NCBI GenBank assembly: GCA_024305745.1
Contig: JAHRBS010000004.1
Location: 3,100,001-3,164,000, forward strand
Reading direction: 5' to 3'
Length of the DNA: 64,000 nt
From: Polyporus tsugae
Lineage: Eukaryota > Basidiomycota > Agaricomycetes > Polyporales > Polyporaceae
Shown here piece by piece: positions 34,988-47,669 of the stretch. The notes below the pieces were generated by a model, which had not been told where the DNA came from, searched no databases, and was given only the letters and a program-made list of their open reading frames with translations. How positions within the stretch are numbered: the first letter of the stretch is position 1; each line of letters opens with the position of its first letter. The position numbers and the translations under genes were made by a program.

Positions 34988-37900
34988 ATGTTCAGCAGCT
35001 GGCGACAAACTGTGGAAAGTTTGTCCCAGCATCCCAGGAACTCACAGGACGCGTCGAATCCGAATGGTGAAGAGGCCTCAGTACGTTCCTCAGTAGACGG
35101 CATCCGGTCGTCTCTCTCCTCTTCATCTCATCTCGCGGAGTCAGCATTGAGCGGCCTGAGGAAAACCTTGGTTGCTCAGCGACCTGCAAGCCCCGGTGCC
35201 AACCAAGCACGAACAACACCTACCTCCCCTCCTGCTACAGAGTCTGTACTAATGCCCGCACCAAAGCCCCGCACTTCTGGACGGTCGACGCTAGAGGACA
35301 GATTGCGCGCGAAGTTCGCTATTGGGGATGCATCGAACAGTCCTACCCCAACGGCCTCCCCTAGGGCGACGCCTTCCCCGGTGCCGGCGGCCGAACACCC
35401 GCTCGCCATTACCCCCAGTGCGTCCCAAGACCAAGATATACCCATCGTGAAGGGCCCACCTAACCCCCTCTCTCCGACCTCTACCCCTCTTCCGGATTCT
35501 CCTCTTCAGTCACCAGTCGTAGAGTGCGCGAATTCATTAGATGTTCTCACCGAATCCATCGCCGCCCTTACTACTCCGTCACTGGCTCCTCCGACATCGT
35601 CAGGGACTCCTGTTCCCTTGAACGGTAGCGAGGAAGCAGCACCTCCGAGCGAAGATAGTCCTCCGCCAACCGACGTTAGCCCATCCGCTTCGTCAATGCA
35701 GCCGCAGTTGTTGTCCTCTGGGGAGGAACAGGTTGCTCAACCCCTACCCCACGCAATTGAGGCTCCTCTAGCTGAACCCCAGGTCGTGGAAGCACCATTA
35801 ACCCAAGAGACGAGCTCACTGCCTGAAGAAACCGTCGCTGCGGCCGCCGTTGCGTTGGAGAACGAGAGTGTCATCCAACTTTTGTCGGAGAGCACACCGC
35901 CCCCGTCCTCGGGGGATCTACAAGCTGTTGGTAACGACTCCTCTTCTGACGCCTCATCCAGTCACATAGACGCACCCGCGGAATCCTTGACCGAGGCACC
36001 ATCTGCTCGTCATATACCTGCCGACAATCCCTATGCCGAGAATATCGTCAACGGGGTCAATGGGGATGCATCCGGCGAGCATGCCAACGTAGTCAATGGC
36101 GACAAGCTTCCAGAGCCCCTTACCCCCGTCGAGGATGCTTCCACTACCGGTTCTCAGAATGCCCAACACGGGACCCCAAACGGGAAGAGCTCAGATGGCG
36201 TCGACGTGGAGGCGCTCCAGAAGAGGTTGAAGCTTGTGGAGCAGCGATTTGCGGGTATGTTTCAGGCAGTCGGTTAAGCGGTCTCAACTCACACTCGCCA
36301 CAGATGTCTCCACCTCGTTCAAACGTCTTCAGGCAGAGAAGTTGGCCGCGGACCGCGTCTTGCGCGAGTTGACTTCCGTGGAGAGCATGACCGAGGTCGA
36401 CGCGCTACGGGACTTCCTCCAGAACATGAATTTCAAGACAGAGGTGAGTTTACACGGAGTCTCTCGCGCGTTTGCACACGTACCAATGGGGGAATAAGAT
36501 GACACAAGACGAAATCCGACGTCTCAATGGCAAACTGACTCGTGAGTGTGTCTAGTTTGTGCTACATTTCCTGTGTAGTTACACGGTTTCGTGCAGGCCA
36601 GGAAGAGCGTATCGAGGAGCTTCGCGACATTCATCGTCTGGAGTCGAAATCTCAATTAGCCCAGATCGACCAGCTCAGAGCTCAAGTTGACGAAGCGGAG
36701 AAGCTGCTCAAGACCTCTCAGGGTTCGACGACCCAAATCGAGCAGGAGTCTGCTCGGCGGAAGGCTGAGATCGAGAAGCTGCAAGGGGAGTTGGACAAGG
36801 CGAAGAATGAAGCGAAGGAGGAAGAGGAAAAGAGAACGAAAGCGATCGCTTTGCTGAAGACCGTCAGGCAGAAGCTTGTGAAGGCAGAGAAGGAGCGAGA
36901 CGATGCGATGAAGGAGGTGGGGACGTTGAAGGAGGCGGAGAAGGCTGAACGGGAGAAAGAGAAGGCAGAGAGGGCGAGACTGCAAGGGGAGATCGAGAAG
37001 GTGAACGTGGAGAGAGAGACGGCGATGCAAGGTCTGAGAGCACAGTTCGACAGGGAGGTTGCTGCAGTGAAGGAGAAGCACGAGAAGGAGTTCGCGGCTC
37101 TGCGGGGACAGTACGAGCTCGAGGCCATCACGACAAAGGTAGGTCATACTTTGCTATCTCTATCGGGCGTGTGCAAACTGAATCTTTGGCTAGACAACAC
37201 ATGTTAGGGAAATCGAGCACAAGAAGTCGCGCATCGTCGACCTTGAGAGTACCGTCAAGACGCTCTCGGCTGAGAAGGACGAGCTTTTCGATCAAGTGCA
37301 ACTTCGCCAAGCGGAGACGGAGTCGTCTCAGTCCCTTCTCGAATCCCTTCAAGGCCAGAACACCGAGTTGCAGTATCAGCTTCGCGAAGCCAATGACCGC
37401 GTTGCGCTGCTCCATGAGGAGTTCTCAGATGCCCGTCGCGAACAAGAGATCAGGGTGGTATCTTCAGGACCGTCCGCAGAAGAAGTGACCCGCCTACTCG
37501 CTGCTGCCGAGTCAAAGCACGAAATGAAGCTCAACGACCTACGGAGGAGGCTGGCAGAGGCCGAGCGCGAGCGAGATGAGGGCGAGGCTCGATGGAGCAA
37601 GACCGTGATCGAGCGCGCGCGCGAGGTCGAGTCGCTCAAGGCTGCGATCAACTCCTCGCAGAAAAGCAAGGAGGAAGAGACCGAAGGTGTACAGGCTTTG
37701 GAGCAGGAGATCGAGTCGCTCAAGGGCGAGATTCGGTCATATCAGACGCAGCTGAAGGACTTGCTCGCACAGCTGGAGAAGTCCGCCGAGGTTGAGGTCA
37801 GTACATGCAACATTTTGTTCTCTCCGTGGGACATGGGCTCACATCTCGTTCAGGCTACGGTTAAAGACCAGCTTGCGGGGCTCAGCACGAAAGCTGGCGA

Positions 37901-38413
37901 TTTGCAGCAAACTGTGGATGAGAGCAAGAACCGCGAAGCCCAGCTCCGCAACCAGAACAAGGCAGGTTGCCTCGTTGCCTTGCTGTGGTGGCGTACTCAC
38001 GTTGAAGCCGGTCTCAGACGTTACGCGAGGAGCTCCGTAAAGTGCAATCATCCGTAGCACTACTCGAGAAGCAACGCGGGCCGGGCGTGGGCTATTGGGC
38101 CACACGCAACGAGAGCACTTCCGAGCTGCGCTCGCCAACGTCATCCATATCTGATCTTCCGTCGCGAGACGTACCAGAAAGGACTGGGACGCCGACCGCC
38201 CAGTCGTCGGACGAAGAAGTCAACTTCGAATACCTTCGGAACGTCATCCTTCAATTCCTGGAACACAAGGAGATGCGGGTGAGTCCAGTCGGTCGATGAT
38301 CATGAAACAGGATGCTCATGTCTTGTTAGCCCCACCTTGTCCGCATCTTGTCAACTATCCTCCGATTTACTCCACAGGAGGCTCGGAGACTTACCGCAAA
38401 AGCATCATCGTGA
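34988..38413 (+). CDS. IMH1: GRIP-domain golgin
   Basis: Coiled-coil tether of the trans-Golgi, recruited by Arl1. 1015 aa, eight exons: 34988-36254, 36304-36443, 36499-36541, 36597-37138, 37194-37796, 37854-37961, 38018-38278, 38330-38413. N-terminal ~400 residues are Ser/Pro/Thr-rich and start MFSSWRQTVESLSQ, an amphipathic golgin-type start. Residues ~410-930 are almost continuous heptad coil (ESKSQLAQIDQLRAQVDEAE, KAEIEKLQGELDKAKNEAKE). The GRIP domain at the end reads EEVNFEYLRNVILQFLEHKE, MRPHLVRILSTILRFTPQEA (the invariant Tyr is in FEYLRN). The sixth intron (37962-38017) has a GC donor (gcaggt); no GT choice keeps the coil in frame. Closest named fungal relative by architecture is Imh1. 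Confidence 0.92.
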
Positions 38414-38708
38414 ATACCCATGGTTATATGTCGTGTTACCGTATAGTACTGGACTTTGCATACCTCACAATGGATATACCAAGGGCTGGCCCATAATATC
38501 ACATGGCATCTGCTTGTTTATACTTCTCTCCCATCAATGCACATATACGCTTTCGGATAGATTTTACTCGGTACTTGCTGGGTATGCGACGAGCGTGTGT
38601 TACTGTGGTGGACCGTTTGGGTGAACTTTGACTGAACCTGTGCTGCTCCGGAGACGCCCATCTGTATGTGTTGAACGACCACCTTCTCCTGAACGTTGGA
38701 CTCGGAGG

Positions 38709-41700
38709 ATGTCGTTGGCTGAATTGACTAGAAATTCGTTCCAGAGTGGTATAAGTGCGGGCAAGGTGAGCAATATTGGCACCATCGCTGTCGTAAGAGC
38801 AGCGCTAAATCCCGCACCAGTGGCTCGCTTTATGCAAGCTGTTCATATCCAAGAACCTCTTGCACAATGCAGTTCAAAGCGTCGAGACAGAAATAAGTAG
38901 TACGAGTTTTTGTTTTTTCTTACATTTCGAAGCGCTCCTTTACTGATTTACTTGCACCCAGACTCTGTCCTCGTGCTTTTTCGCGACTATCCCGGAAACC
39001 CCACCTTGCAAGCGTATCTGAAGGAAGCTATACAGGACGGACTCCTCTCGCTACCGGTTTTCCTCTCGGCCTTCCTTCAGGCAGCACAGTCCGCCAATCT
39101 GCATAACCCTGCGACTCTGGACATGCTATGCAGGGTTGTCCTTGATCGCCATTACGCTTCTGGCCAACCGCCTCTGGGCTCTCTCGTACCCGTGACCGAA
39201 CCAGCAACCCGGATTCTGAGTACGGCACAGTATGCCATGGGCCTTCTCCGGACCGCTTTCTTGTTGCCTGTCTCGCATTTCCACCAATTGACAACATCCG
39301 CCTCGGAGTTACTAGTCCTTTTGACGTCCTGTATACCCGACCCCTCCCAGGTTCAGATATCCGCTGCACAAACGTCGCTATTTTCCACGGAGGCGAGCGA
39401 CCTAATGCAGAGCTTCCGTCTCTCTGCAGACATACGCCAGGTCCTCGAGGAATTTGTCCTGTCCGTAGCCTGCAACCTCGCTGGGGAGAATCCGGGGGTG
39501 GATGCGCAGATGATGCCTGCGTTCCAGTTTGCCCTCGGTAGAACTGAGACAGTCCTCGGCGCGACCTCGGAGACGGATATCGTGACTTGCAGTTTAGTAT
39601 TGAACCATCTGGTGGGTGACGCCTCCTCCTGCTAAGAAGACGTCTAGTCTGTTACTGAGATGCTCCCTCGTGCAGATCTCTTGCCGCGCAAGCGATTTCG
39701 GCTCAGGTGACGGACCCCATGCCGTGGCGATCCTGGTTGCATTGCTTCGAGGATCCTCATGGGCACCATGGATGTTCTACGCACAGCTCACAATCTCTGC
39801 GTTGACGTGTTCGGCGCAAAGGATCAGCTCTACCGGGCCAACAAGAGCGTCTGCCATCTGGAGAGCTTTCACAATCGGTAGAGTAAGGCTCGGATGTTAT
39901 TGTCTTCGCGACTGACTTGGATCCTGACGCATGCTCTAGTTACCTCACTTGCTCGCTGCCTTCCGCAAATCTGGACGTCCTGAAGCCATATCAGAATCTG
40001 AATGGGTAATACAAAGTATACTCTACGATGTGACGCATTGATTGACAATCTTCAGCATTCGGCGCTGCAAATCGCGTTGCCTCACGTACTCCAGCGCGTT
40101 GATCTATTGGAAAAGGTGGATAACAATGGTCAGCCTGGAGGTTCAGACGCTGTGAGCGAGAAGTCTGTGGTGTAAGTGCACGCCTCCTAATGGTCCCATA
40201 TCACGCCGAAGCTGACCAACCAGTCAACAATCTTTTATGTCGGAGTTCCTATACCAGCTCCTCTCAGTCGGAGTGGTTGAGCAAGCGATAGTGGCGACAA
40301 TCAACCCCAACCTGTCGAATGACTTCCATCCTCGCGTTGCTACGGAAGCACAAGAGGCAGGTGTTGATGTCCCGGTAAGTAACCATCCAAGACGTCCTAC
40401 TGGAGTGACGACTGACAACTATACAGGGATACTTCGAGGCGAAACTATGTCCAGAAGCAAGCCCTGACGACATCGAAGTACTCCTATACCGGGCTTGGAG
40501 AGATCCATGTTGTCATGCTGCATTCGCCGAAGTGGTTGTTAAGGTATGTCATCTGCAACGCCGTGATGAAGTGCATGAATCTGCGTAGCTAAATAGCCTC
40601 ATAGCGCTTCACGATATCCACAAAAAACCTGGATGCCGAGTCTCTAGGTCTGGTCTGCAAGGTGCTCTCAAAGCACGAGATGGCGCTAGATATGCTATCT
40701 CTGCATGCCAAGATTTCGGACCTTGTTGCGCATGCGTTGGCGTTCATCGAAGATTACGAGTGCGAGACAGTTGGTTCGTGGGAAGTAGATATGCTTTGTG
40801 GTATTGCAGAGTACTGAAGTTGGAAGACAGGAGACCCACAATCGGCTGTCAGTCACCTAGGAGATGTCGTCTTGTTCATCGAAACTACCATAGCGCGTTT
40901 CAACGTAAGACCTCTTCCTACTACTTGTTTTCTGGCTACTGATAGGGTGTCGCGTACAGCTTGCCTCGCTGTCGTTCAAGGTGGGAGAGCGAACTGTCAA
41001 CCTCGACTTTATGCGAACTTCTGGGCTTCATATGCGTCCCTCGGAACTGAAAGGAGACGAGATTCCCGCCTTCACGTCTTGGATAAAGGCTCTGTTTGAT
41101 CCTGGGAGCGAGGGCATCGAGGATACCATCCTTAGGTATGCCAAGTTTCCTCTTTCTCTTGCGGCATGGGGCTCAGGCGTAGCAGAGCGACTCGTCCCAA
41201 GACGCTTCTGAAAATCGCGCCGGCTTTGTTCGCCTTTGCGATTGCCCAGACAATGGAGAGGAAAATGGATAAGGAAGTACTCAACAACGGGCTCTCCTAT
41301 TTCCTCGGCCCCCTTCTTAACTGGACGCTTGCTGGCGTCGTTCGATCACTGTTGACGGACATCCAGCGTCGAGGGTGAGTGGTCCTACCACGGTATATGC
41401 GCATGTCTGATGAGATACCGATGTCCAGCTACAGCGCTCCAGTACACCTTGAGGTGCTCAAGACCCTCCTCACCTCTTCCTCCTGCCCTCCTGCGGTGCT
41501 GATACTGTCTGCGCCCAATGTTCTACGCCTATTTCCGGACCCGTTCCCACAGCATAGCAAGAGGATGATCCAATCCTTCGACCCAAGACCTATTCGACAA
41601 GCAGCACGACAGGCACTTGGCCTCCCCGCAGAAGGTTCGTCATTTACCATGGAGCAAATCACACGCTAAGACTTAGAATATATCCAGGCCGACCAATAGA

Positions 41701-42310
41701 AACTGAACCCTCGACGGCACAATGGTCCCACCAGGTTCGCCAGCTTGTCTCCAACGCGCTCGCCGCTGCGCGATCCGGGCGCGCACCCGCGCTCGACGTC
41801 GATCGCTGTCTGCTCCTGTGTCCGCCCACGAAATTCCTTGGCTCCCTGTGGGCACATCTACGGCACGCGGCGACGATGGCCGACATGGAGGCCCCGCGCC
41901 GGCTGGCGACCTTCGTGCTCACGATCCCCCGCGCTCCCCGCTCGCCGCCGCTCCTGCCCATCTTCCTGCACCTAGTTCTCCCATCGCTAGTCGCGTCCGC
42001 GGACAGGATGCTCGCCGTAGCATCCCCGGATCCCAGGTTGTCTGCGGCGGAGCACGCGACCACCGTGGAATTCCTGGTGGCGGTCATCTCGTCGTCGCTG
42101 ACGGCTGCGCTGCATCTGGAGTGGGCGTTGCTCACGACCTGCGGAGAAGAACGCTTCGTACTCGGGCAGTCCGTCACTTCCATGGCTCGGCGGCTCGCGG
42201 GGGATCTGAAGAAGCGAGGGACAGGCACGACCGCCGGGATGATATTGCAGCGGCTGATGGCAATGCAGCCGTTCGTGGCCAACTTCCCCACGTTCACCGC
42301 TGAGGTCTAG
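38709..42310 (+). CDS. MED5: Mediator of RNA polymerase II subunit 5
   Basis: Tail-module subunit of Mediator (Med5/Nut1 family), acting in the nucleus in activator-dependent transcription. 962 aa, 14 exons: 38709-38765, 38821-38899, 38962-39611, 39676-39882, 39940-40005, 40056-40171, 40224-40374, 40427-40543, 40605-40773, 40831-40904, 40960-41135, 41177-41374, 41429-41634, 41688-42310. All-helical; stretches I associate with basidiomycete Med5 include MSLAELTRNSFQSGISAGKW, LCKLFISKNLL, HYASGQPPLGSLVPVTEP, EFLYQLLSVGVVEQAIV, ECETVGDPQSAVSHLGDVVL, LSYFLGPLLNWTLAGVVRSL and the terminal FVANFPTFTAEV. The second donor and twelfth acceptor each have an in-frame alternative. Family assignment rests on these patterns, without a search. 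Confidence 0.85.
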
Positions 42311-42477
42311 GGTACCGAAGGATCGACATTGGTTGAGGGTGTCCGTACAGTGTGTGTGTATAATCGTGCAGAATGTGCGGTATCTGAAGGTTGTAAAACG
42401 GTACACGCCGCTAGGGTAACAAAGGTGTAATGAACGACAGATTAGACATGAATAAATGGGATGGCAGCAGGATGCGA

Positions 42478-44400
42478 TTACACGTCAGTTGGTGGGGGAG
42501 CTACCAAACGTGTCAGCGCCATGTGAAGGAACGGTACCGGTAGAAAGTACTTACGACAACAAGCATTTTCTGAGGGGTCGCAAATTTGATCTGCGGGACA
42601 CATGATGAGGCAGGACGATTCCGCCGATGTCTGGGAAGAAATGGGCTTCTTAGCTTCTGCGACAAGAAGACTCACAACAGTAAACGAAGTGGACATACCC
42701 TGAGGTGTTCCTCTGGCGGAGAGTTGCGCGGGTGGTGATATTCGGGCTGAATTGTGCTCGAATGGACACCCCGGTCATGTAGCACTTTCCTGATCTGTGC
42801 AGCAACAGGCATGAAGTCATGCTTGCGCGAGGCCATGACATGCACCGAGGCGACGAGCTTGTTCTCGGACAGCTGCCAGATATGGAGCTCATGCACAGAA
42901 AGTACTCCGTCTACAGCGAGAATCGCATCACGGGTCTCTTCCAACGAAACAGTCGCAGGGACGCCCTGTAACAGGATGAATGCCGTGCTCCGTACTAAAA
43001 TAGCGAGGTCAGATTCGTTGCTCGGTACTATACTCTAAGTTAAACTCACCGAGAGGAAGCGCCGAAGAGAAGATAATGACCGTGATTACCAAACTGATAA
43101 TCGGGTCGAAATAATACTTCCAGCTCAAGGTCGTGAGCCAGATGACAAGACCCGTCGAGATGACGCCAACGTTGCCCAAAGCGTCACCCATGACATGCAG
43201 AACCAACGCACGCATGTTCATCGACCCGTGAGCGTGACCATGGCCCCCATGACGACCATGCCCGTGGCCGGCGTCCGCGTGTAGAGAGTGTGGTGAAGAG
43301 CGTCCGGAGTCGACGTCATATGACAACAGAGGCGTCGACTCGTTGACGCTCTCCCTTTCCTCGCCGGATGCATCGTCGACGGCGCTCTCGTCGCGGACTC
43401 CGCTCCCGTGCACATGTTCTGCTTGAGATCGAGATCTCACGCGGGAACGGGACGGAGATGGCGAGCGTGCGCGTGCAACGTCTTGCGCAGCTTGAACGAA
43501 AGAGGCACGAGTCGCGGCAGGATGACCGTATAATGAGGAGTATGAGGCAGACCGTTCGCGAGACTTTGTCCGAGGTATGGGAGATGCAGGGGTTGCCCGG
43601 GGGGTAATCTGCCCGTCCTGTAAGTCGGAATGAACGCTGGGCGGCTTGGACACGGAAGGGGACTCCTTTCCATGCGTGTGACCATGGTCATGTCCATGTT
43701 CTGGCATGTAAACGCAAGTGAGGGTGGGGAGGTACAAGGGAGACATGCCGTAAACGTACCATGGAACAAGAAGAGTCCCACGATATTCGAGGCCAACCCG
43801 AGTGAGCCAACCAAGACGACGAGGCGAGGGTTTGAGATCTCTGTTTATGGACCATGTCTGAATAATGAACCTTGAAGGGATACTTGGCTACATACCTGGT
43901 GTACTGAAAAACCTTTCTATGGCTTCGAGGAAGATGGAGAAGCAGAGTGCCAAGAGGAAGACACCATTGACCAATGCAGCGAGAATTTCGGCTCTATGCC
44001 AACCGTAGGAATAACGAGAGTCGATGTGTGTTTGATTTGTGAGCTACAGAAGGTTAGGGATACATGCCTGAAACAGGAGGAAGTGGCGCGGAAAGGGCAT
44101 ACCTTGATCGCATAGAGCGCAACCGCCAAGCTCAAAACATCACTGAGAACATACGGTCAGACCACCACCCAAACGTCTTGGGGTCTTGGGCAGCTCGCGG
44201 AGATTAAGGACGCACTTGAGCATATGAAAACTATCTGCCACCAGCGCGAGAGAGCCCACAGCATAACCTGGAGCACATGGTAGTCAGCGAGAAGCGTGGG
44301 TAAGAAACGGAAGCCACAACGCACCGACGATGAGTTCAATAAAGAAGAAGAGGACGTCGATTACGAGCAGGAGTATGATGCGTGTTTCGCGAGACATCAT
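42478..44400 (-). CDS. ZRC1: Vacuolar zinc/cation transporter, CDF family
   Basis: Cation-diffusion-facilitator of the Zrc1/Cot1 type, which exchanges H+ for Zn2+ (or Co2+) at the vacuole membrane. 480 aa, nine exons: 44400-44325, 44267-44216, 44142-44103, 44043-43896, 43840-43760, 43700-43050, 42994-42699, 42630-42555, 42500-42478. Six membrane spans; transport-site residues in VADSFHMLNDVLSLAVALYA (HxxxD, TM2) and HVMGDALGNVGVI (HxxxD, TM5). Between TM4 and TM5 is a ~150-aa cytosolic loop bounded by two His-rich stretches (EHGHDHGHTHGKE and HADAGHGHGRHGGHGHAHGS), probably metal sensing. Cytosolic C-terminal domain: VPATVSLEETRDAILAVDGV, LSVHELHIWQLSENKLVASV. Unusual Cys-containing tail (SCLIMCPADQICDPSENACC). 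Confidence 0.94.
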
Positions 44401-45439
44401 GAATGCACGCCCGTACGCACGCTGTGAGGCAGAAGGAAGTCGGTGGGGGCAACGAGCGGGGAAGCAATGGCCACTGGCAGTGGGACCTTGAGCTTTGAGT
44501 GCCAGTGGGAATCCAAAGTGACTTACTTAACTTATTATCTATTATCCTTCCGTCCTCCGCCGCAGTCCTTGGGCCTAGCCCTATCTGATAAGATAAGATT
44601 GCCTGTCGACAATCAGTCGTGTATCCCAACGTGCAACGTCTTTGGGCTCTTTTCTTCGCACTCTCATCGCGCCATACTTCGCTCATTGGGGACGCTTGGT
44701 ATGCAATCATGGCCGGCATTATCGTCCGAAGGACTCCTTGTCCGACCCAACCGCTATTTTCATCGGCTCCTTGCGCTGGCGGGTTGACCCAGCGTTCTGA
44801 GACGACTTACCATTCCCTTTTCTTGACGAAGTGACGACGTACCTCGGCATCGCCTATATTCCACACTTACGCCGGGTAGCTTGACCGCTCGTGGGTTGTC
44901 TCTTTCGCCCATACGTGCGGTGGCGGTAGCATTGGGATGCGACGCGAGCTGCGCGAAACATTCCGTTGCCGCTTGGGCGGCCATCCCTTTGCTTATTTGC
45001 TCTGTATCTAACTTTTCACGCAGTTTTGCCAGAAGTGGTCAGATGAATCGGTGTAGATCATGTGTCGGAGCCCTAGGGTTGTGTTCTAATGACCGAATGA
45101 AGAAAATGCCTTTTACACATGATGTATGGTGATGAGTATTCTTAGAACTAGATATATGTATGTGCTTACTTCGGAGTCGGAATACTGTTAAATATGGATC
45201 TGCGCTGGTCTACGCTGCCCTTGGCCCATTCGACAAACCGTTGAAGGTGAGTGCTATGCTATCACGTGACTGGACGAGTTTTGGCTTGTTTGGCAAGGGC
45301 CTCCAACTGCTGCTCCAAAATTGCCGACTTCCTCTGTCTGCATCGGTTACGCTTTGGTATTCGCCCTTTCGCTCTCCACGCCTTGGCTTCACTCCAACAA
45401 CTCACTAGACACGCCCTGTGAAGTCTCTCCGCGACATAC
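44401..45439. other. Divergent upstream region of ZRC1-type gene and eIF3h
   Basis: 1.04 kb, longer than other divergent spacers here. Small frames only; no RNA gene or repeat recognised. Confidence 0.45.
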
Positions 45440-47089
45440 ATGGCCTCCGCAACCTCTATGGCAGCAGCACTCGCTGCGAGCCTCCCTGCACCCCAGGCCG
45501 CACCCGCGCCAAGCGCACCTACTTATGAAGCCATCCCTGCTTCGATGGCCAAGGTGATCGATATTGAGGCTGATATCCTCATTACAAGCGTGCAGCTGGA
45601 CGCGATGGTGAGTTATTTGATTCATACTCCAGGACGTCGTCCCCTTCGGCTCGGCGTTTATGCATCTGTGTCTTCGTGCATCGAGGCAAAGTGCTTCCGA
45701 CGAGCGTCCCGGGCAAGCAGGCGCATGTACACGTACACGGGCTGCTTCTCCCCAGCGGCACGGACGTCAGCATGCCTGTCCCGTGCGTCTCATTGGACAA
45801 AACTTCTGGGGCTGTGGCTATAACATTACCCTCCTACTGACGGGATCGTTCCTTTTCCTCATTCATGTCCTCTGGGCGCTGCGCGTATTCCCCTTTCCAC
45901 CGCCGGGACATCACTGGTATGAGTTCAGGTGGTCTCGAAGATCATCAAGCACGCAAAAGAGGCCCCGGGATCATCAGCCCATGGTCTTCTGCTCGGTCTA
46001 GACCTCGATGGCACTTTGGAGGTGTCGAACTCCTTCCCCCTTCCTCACCATTCCAACGATGATGATGACAAGTCTGTAAAGGGCGTGGGTGAGTGCTTGT
46101 CCGTAGCCAAAATAATTAAACTTTTGTTAAAGGAAGACGTTACCAGCGCGGTACCAGACGTCGATGCTGCGTTCGTTGAAGGAAGTTCAAGCGGATGACA
46201 GCGTGATCGGTTTCTACCAGGGCATGACCCTGGGCTCTTTCTTCAACCAAACGTTGGTCGACACCCAGGCAATCCACCAAGAACGGCTACGACACGGCGG
46301 TGTCGTCATTGTACACGGTGAGAATCTATGTCCCCCAACGTGTTCTTGCGCACGGCGAATTGATCCCGGCGATTTCTTGGCCAAAACAGATATCTCGCAA
46401 ACCGCACGAGGCAACGCGTCTTTCCGGGCGTTCCGTCTGACGAAGGCGTTCCTGGACGCCTACAAAAGGCGCAATTTCTCCGCCTCGAGGTGATTGACGT
46501 CGTCGGAGCGAGGAAATGACGCAGTGCTGACGGAGATATAACCTGCAGCTTGATTGACCGCCGATTGACGTTTTCAACCATTCTGGAGGAGGTGCCACTC
46601 AAAATCCGGGCGAACGCGCTCTTGAGCTCGTTCCTCGGTTCGTTGTCTGAGGCGACGCCGCCATCAACCGCGCAGTCGAACCCAGCCCTGGCGACGTCGT
46701 CCCCAGCCATCCCGCCATCGTACTCAAGATTAAACCTGGGCACCGGAAACACGGCGCGGAATCTGGAGCTCGTCATCGAGGCGCTGGACAACTACAAGAC
46801 GGAGGAGGGCAACCTGGCATACCTGCAGCGGCAGATTGCTCGGGAGAAGGCGAAGGCGGACACATACGTTGCGAAGCGGAAAGAAGAGAACGCGACCCGG
46901 ATAACGGCCGGGCTGGCACCACTGCCGGAAGAGGACGTGAGCAGGCTGTTCAGGATACCGCCAGAGCCGAGCCGACTGGAGAGTATGCTTCTGTTGGGGC
47001 GGATCGATGCTTACGGGAAGAGCCTGGAAGAGACAGCGAGCACTGGGCTTGTCAAGATGTACGCGGCCAAGGCGAACGTGGGGAATTAA
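45440..47089 (+). CDS. Translation initiation factor eIF3 subunit h
   Basis: MPN-domain subunit of eIF3. 379 aa, exons 45440-45607, 45929-46088, 46147-46317, 46390-46489, 46549-47089. Visible: ITSVQLDAMVVSKIIKHAKE, AHGLLLGLDLDGTLEVSNSF, SMLRSLKEVQADDSVIGFYQ, GMTLGSFFNQTLVDTQ, then KAFLDAYKRRNF and RRLTFSTILEEVPLKIR, and a C-terminal helical part with NLELVIEALDNYKTEEGN. The MPN lacks the JAMM metal ligands (no HxH), as expected for eIF3h. The first intron is 321 nt, about six times the usual length here. Start ATG 45440 opens an Ala-rich N-terminus directly before the MPN. Confidence 0.93.
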
Positions 47090-47669
47090 GTGAGGCGATG
47101 TAGAAATACTTAGCGAGTGCGCTGCTGCTGTTGTTGTCCACTGTACTACGAGAGGCGAGGACGATGACCCTTTGATGCATCACAGGACGGTCTCGTGGAC
47201 GGCATGTGTTTGGAACGTGAAGAGACACGACGAGGACGTGCGACCGCCTGCGCCCGCGCCGCGCCGAGCGCCGGGTGTCGGGAGCGAGGGAGGTGGCAGC
47301 GAGTGAGCATCGAGGCCGGATTGATGACCACGCGGGACGCCAGGGGAGGCGCGCGGGGGAAGATTTGAGAGGGCAACAAGATCGAGGATCTGACATGCGC
47401 AGCGGGCGGAGGATTGGGTCTGCCGTGGGATTGGGGACTCGAGGGGCTGCCCTTTATTTCCTCCGCCTGTTGCTGCCTTCCTCTCTCCTTACGTCCCCCC
47501 ATCGTCCTCCTTCACCTCCCTGAGCCTCGCGCCCAACCGACGACGCAACTCGTCTACTTGTCCGCGTCTCTCGCTTCTCCCCCTACATAAGTCCGCTCTC
47601 GTTCCTTTGTCCGAGCAGGCCCATCCAGTCCTTCCCCAACCCTCTCTACAAACCACGCTCCCTCCGACC

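Noticed and set aside
36656..37147. Long Leu-rich minus-strand frame
   Set aside because: Antisense of the golgin coiled coil; the leucines come from complementing GAG/AAG codons.
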